Positions 6,301 to 6,509 of a DNA stretch of 6,509 nt are shown one piece after another. How positions within the stretch are numbered: the stretch's first letter is position 1; each line of letters begins with the position of its first letter. Origin of the DNA: an uncultured Campylobacter sp. (lineage in GTDB: Bacteria; Campylobacterota; Campylobacteria; Campylobacterales; Campylobacteraceae); the NCBI RefSeq assembly GCF_938045225.1, contig NZ_CALINL010000217.1, positions 1 through 6,509 on the forward strand, given 5' to 3'. The translations under genes were made by a program, and so were the position numbers. The notes beneath the pieces are model-generated. The model was not told the origin of the DNA and searched no databases. It saw only the letters and a program-made list of their open reading frames with translations.

Positions 6301-6446
6301 AATTTGGCATGCTTAGGCAAACTTTTATGTTTGTTTAAGCATCTTTTAAGTACTTCCAAAAAAACAGCTACTATAACTATAGCGCCTGAAACCGGCTTTT
6401 TGCAGGTTGCTTTTGCCGATCGCTCTTGATTGTGAAATTTTTCCAC
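6294..6446 (-). CDS. Possible 50-residue hydrophobic peptide ORF (GTG start)
   Basis: The minus strand is open from GTG 6446-6444 to TGA 6296-6294, 50 residues. It has a lysine-rich start, a hydrophobic stretch PVSGAIVIVAVFLEVL, then KRCLNKHK. AGG at 6461-6459 lies 12 bases upstream, a poor distance, and no ATG exists. The pattern of a proline, a glycine, one short membrane span and a basic tail resembles type I toxin peptides of the Fst/Ldr kind, but this is a weak resemblance judged by eye. Against it, the operon terminator hairpin lies inside the last third, and the opposite strand is also open here (in frame with the DUF945-like gene after its TAA). Treat as a candidate only. Confidence 0.2.
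   Translation of the reverse strand: MEKFHNQERSAKATCKKPVSGAIVIVAVFLEVLKRCLNKHKSLPKHAKFY
6309..6347 (+). terminator. Intrinsic terminator of the five-gene operon
   Basis: Arms ATGCTTAGGCAAAC (6309-6322) and GTTTGTTTAAGCAT (6329-6342) pair over 14 bp, with only two G-U wobbles and a six-base loop (TTTTAT), followed by CTTTT. It begins nine bases after the stop of the last gene, exactly where an operon terminator belongs. The T tract is short, and the other strand reads GCCAAATTTT after the stem, so it could also serve a convergent transcript. Confidence 0.75.
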
Positions 6447-6482
6447 AATTATCTTTTTCCTTCAGCTTCTTTTAAGCATCTT
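6334..6482. repeat. 12-bp direct repeat pair, TTTAAGCATCTT
   Basis: TTTAAGCATCTT occurs at 6334-6345 and again, identical, at 6471-6482, 137 bp apart. The first copy forms part of the terminator's 3' arm, and the second lies just upstream of the TATAAT at 6488. The sequence between them carries no recognised gene. A 12-base repeat in AT-rich intergenic DNA may be chance or mark a small duplicated or mobile segment. Confidence 0.6.
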
Positions 6483-6509
6483 GCTTGTATAATTCCAGCT
6501 CACGAATTG
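6472..6509 (-). CDS. Possible C-terminus of a convergent gene beyond the right edge
   Basis: One minus-strand frame enters from the edge and reads IRELELYKQDA before TAA at 6474-6472. The composition is protein-like, and a gene convergent with the operon would make the hairpin at 6309-6342 a shared terminator. Only eleven complete residues are visible, no family is recognisable, and another minus frame is open as well. The same bases carry a good plus-strand -10 element, so the two readings compete. Confidence 0.25.
   Translation of the reverse strand, partial: IRELELYKQDA
6486..6493 (+). promoter_or_regulatory. Candidate promoter -10 reading out of the window
   Basis: TGTATAAT has a perfect TATAAT at 6488-6493 preceded by T-rich runs (6437-6442, 6454-6458, 6467-6473), the periodic T-tract context typical of Campylobacter vegetative promoters. 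Transcription would begin near 6500 and run rightward into a gene or RNA not visible here. No clear -35 is present; TTTAAG at 6471-6476 is too close (11 bases). Confidence 0.45.

Noticed and set aside
6371..6382. CTATA-AC-TATAG inverted repeat as an operator
   Set aside because: The arms are only 5 bp of simple TA-rich sequence, with no associated promoter in register and no second copy in the window.
6427..6451. Second hairpin (ATTGTG / CACAAT) followed by TCTTTTTCC as another terminator
   Set aside because: Only a 6-bp AT-rich stem with an internal mismatch. The stronger 14-bp hairpin at 6309-6342 already explains operon termination.
6301..6509. A tRNA, SRP RNA or tmRNA gene in the terminal intergenic stretch
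   Set aside because: No cloverleaf, no T-loop-like GTTCGAnnC sequence, no SRP tetraloop motif and no long paired ends were found on either strand.

Overview
The window looks like ordinary chromosomal core DNA from a Campylobacter-type epsilonproteobacterium. The evidence is the frequent AAATTT words, the epsilonproteobacterial style of FtsY and RNase Y, and a gene order that, from memory, resembles the ftsY / thioredoxin-lipoprotein / cyclo-ligase / rny neighbourhood of C. jejuni. The base composition is clearly richer in G+C than C. jejuni, which would suit the C. rectus / showae / curvus group; that species-level placement is inference only.

Layout. Bases 1-182 hold no secure gene, only possible ends of off-window reading frames and an AT-rich inverted repeat that may terminate ftsY. 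On the minus strand, a TlpA-like thioredoxin lipoprotein (1630 to 1052) is followed with a one-base TGATG overlap by ftsY (1052 to 183), so the two are almost certainly co-transcribed and translationally coupled. Divergently, on the plus strand, a tight five-gene block runs from 1675 to 6300: a 5-formyltetrahydrofolate cyclo-ligase family protein, RNase Y (rny), a secreted SYLF/Ysc84-domain protein, a DedA-family membrane protein starting at TTG, and a DUF945/YdgA-like membrane-anchored protein. Junctions are a 68-nt overlap, an 18-nt gap, a 9-nt gap and a 4-nt overlap, which argues for one operon. A strong hairpin at 6309-6342 closes it. The last 160 bases hold a good -10 element, a 12-bp direct repeat pair and small open frames that cannot be resolved here.

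How the genes fit together. FtsY docks SRP-ribosome complexes at the inner membrane, and TlpA-type lipoproteins handle disulfides outside it. The plus-strand block combines folate one-carbon metabolism, a membrane-anchored mRNA endonuclease, and three consecutive envelope proteins: a lipid-binding SYLF protein, a DedA-type lipid transporter candidate, and a periplasmic DUF945 protein. The three envelope genes are the most plausible candidate for an uncharacterised functional unit, possibly in lipid handling. I see no mobile element, CRISPR array, tRNA, rRNA or phage gene. Most of the window is conventional, and the unusual points are at gene junctions and in the 3' intergenic region.
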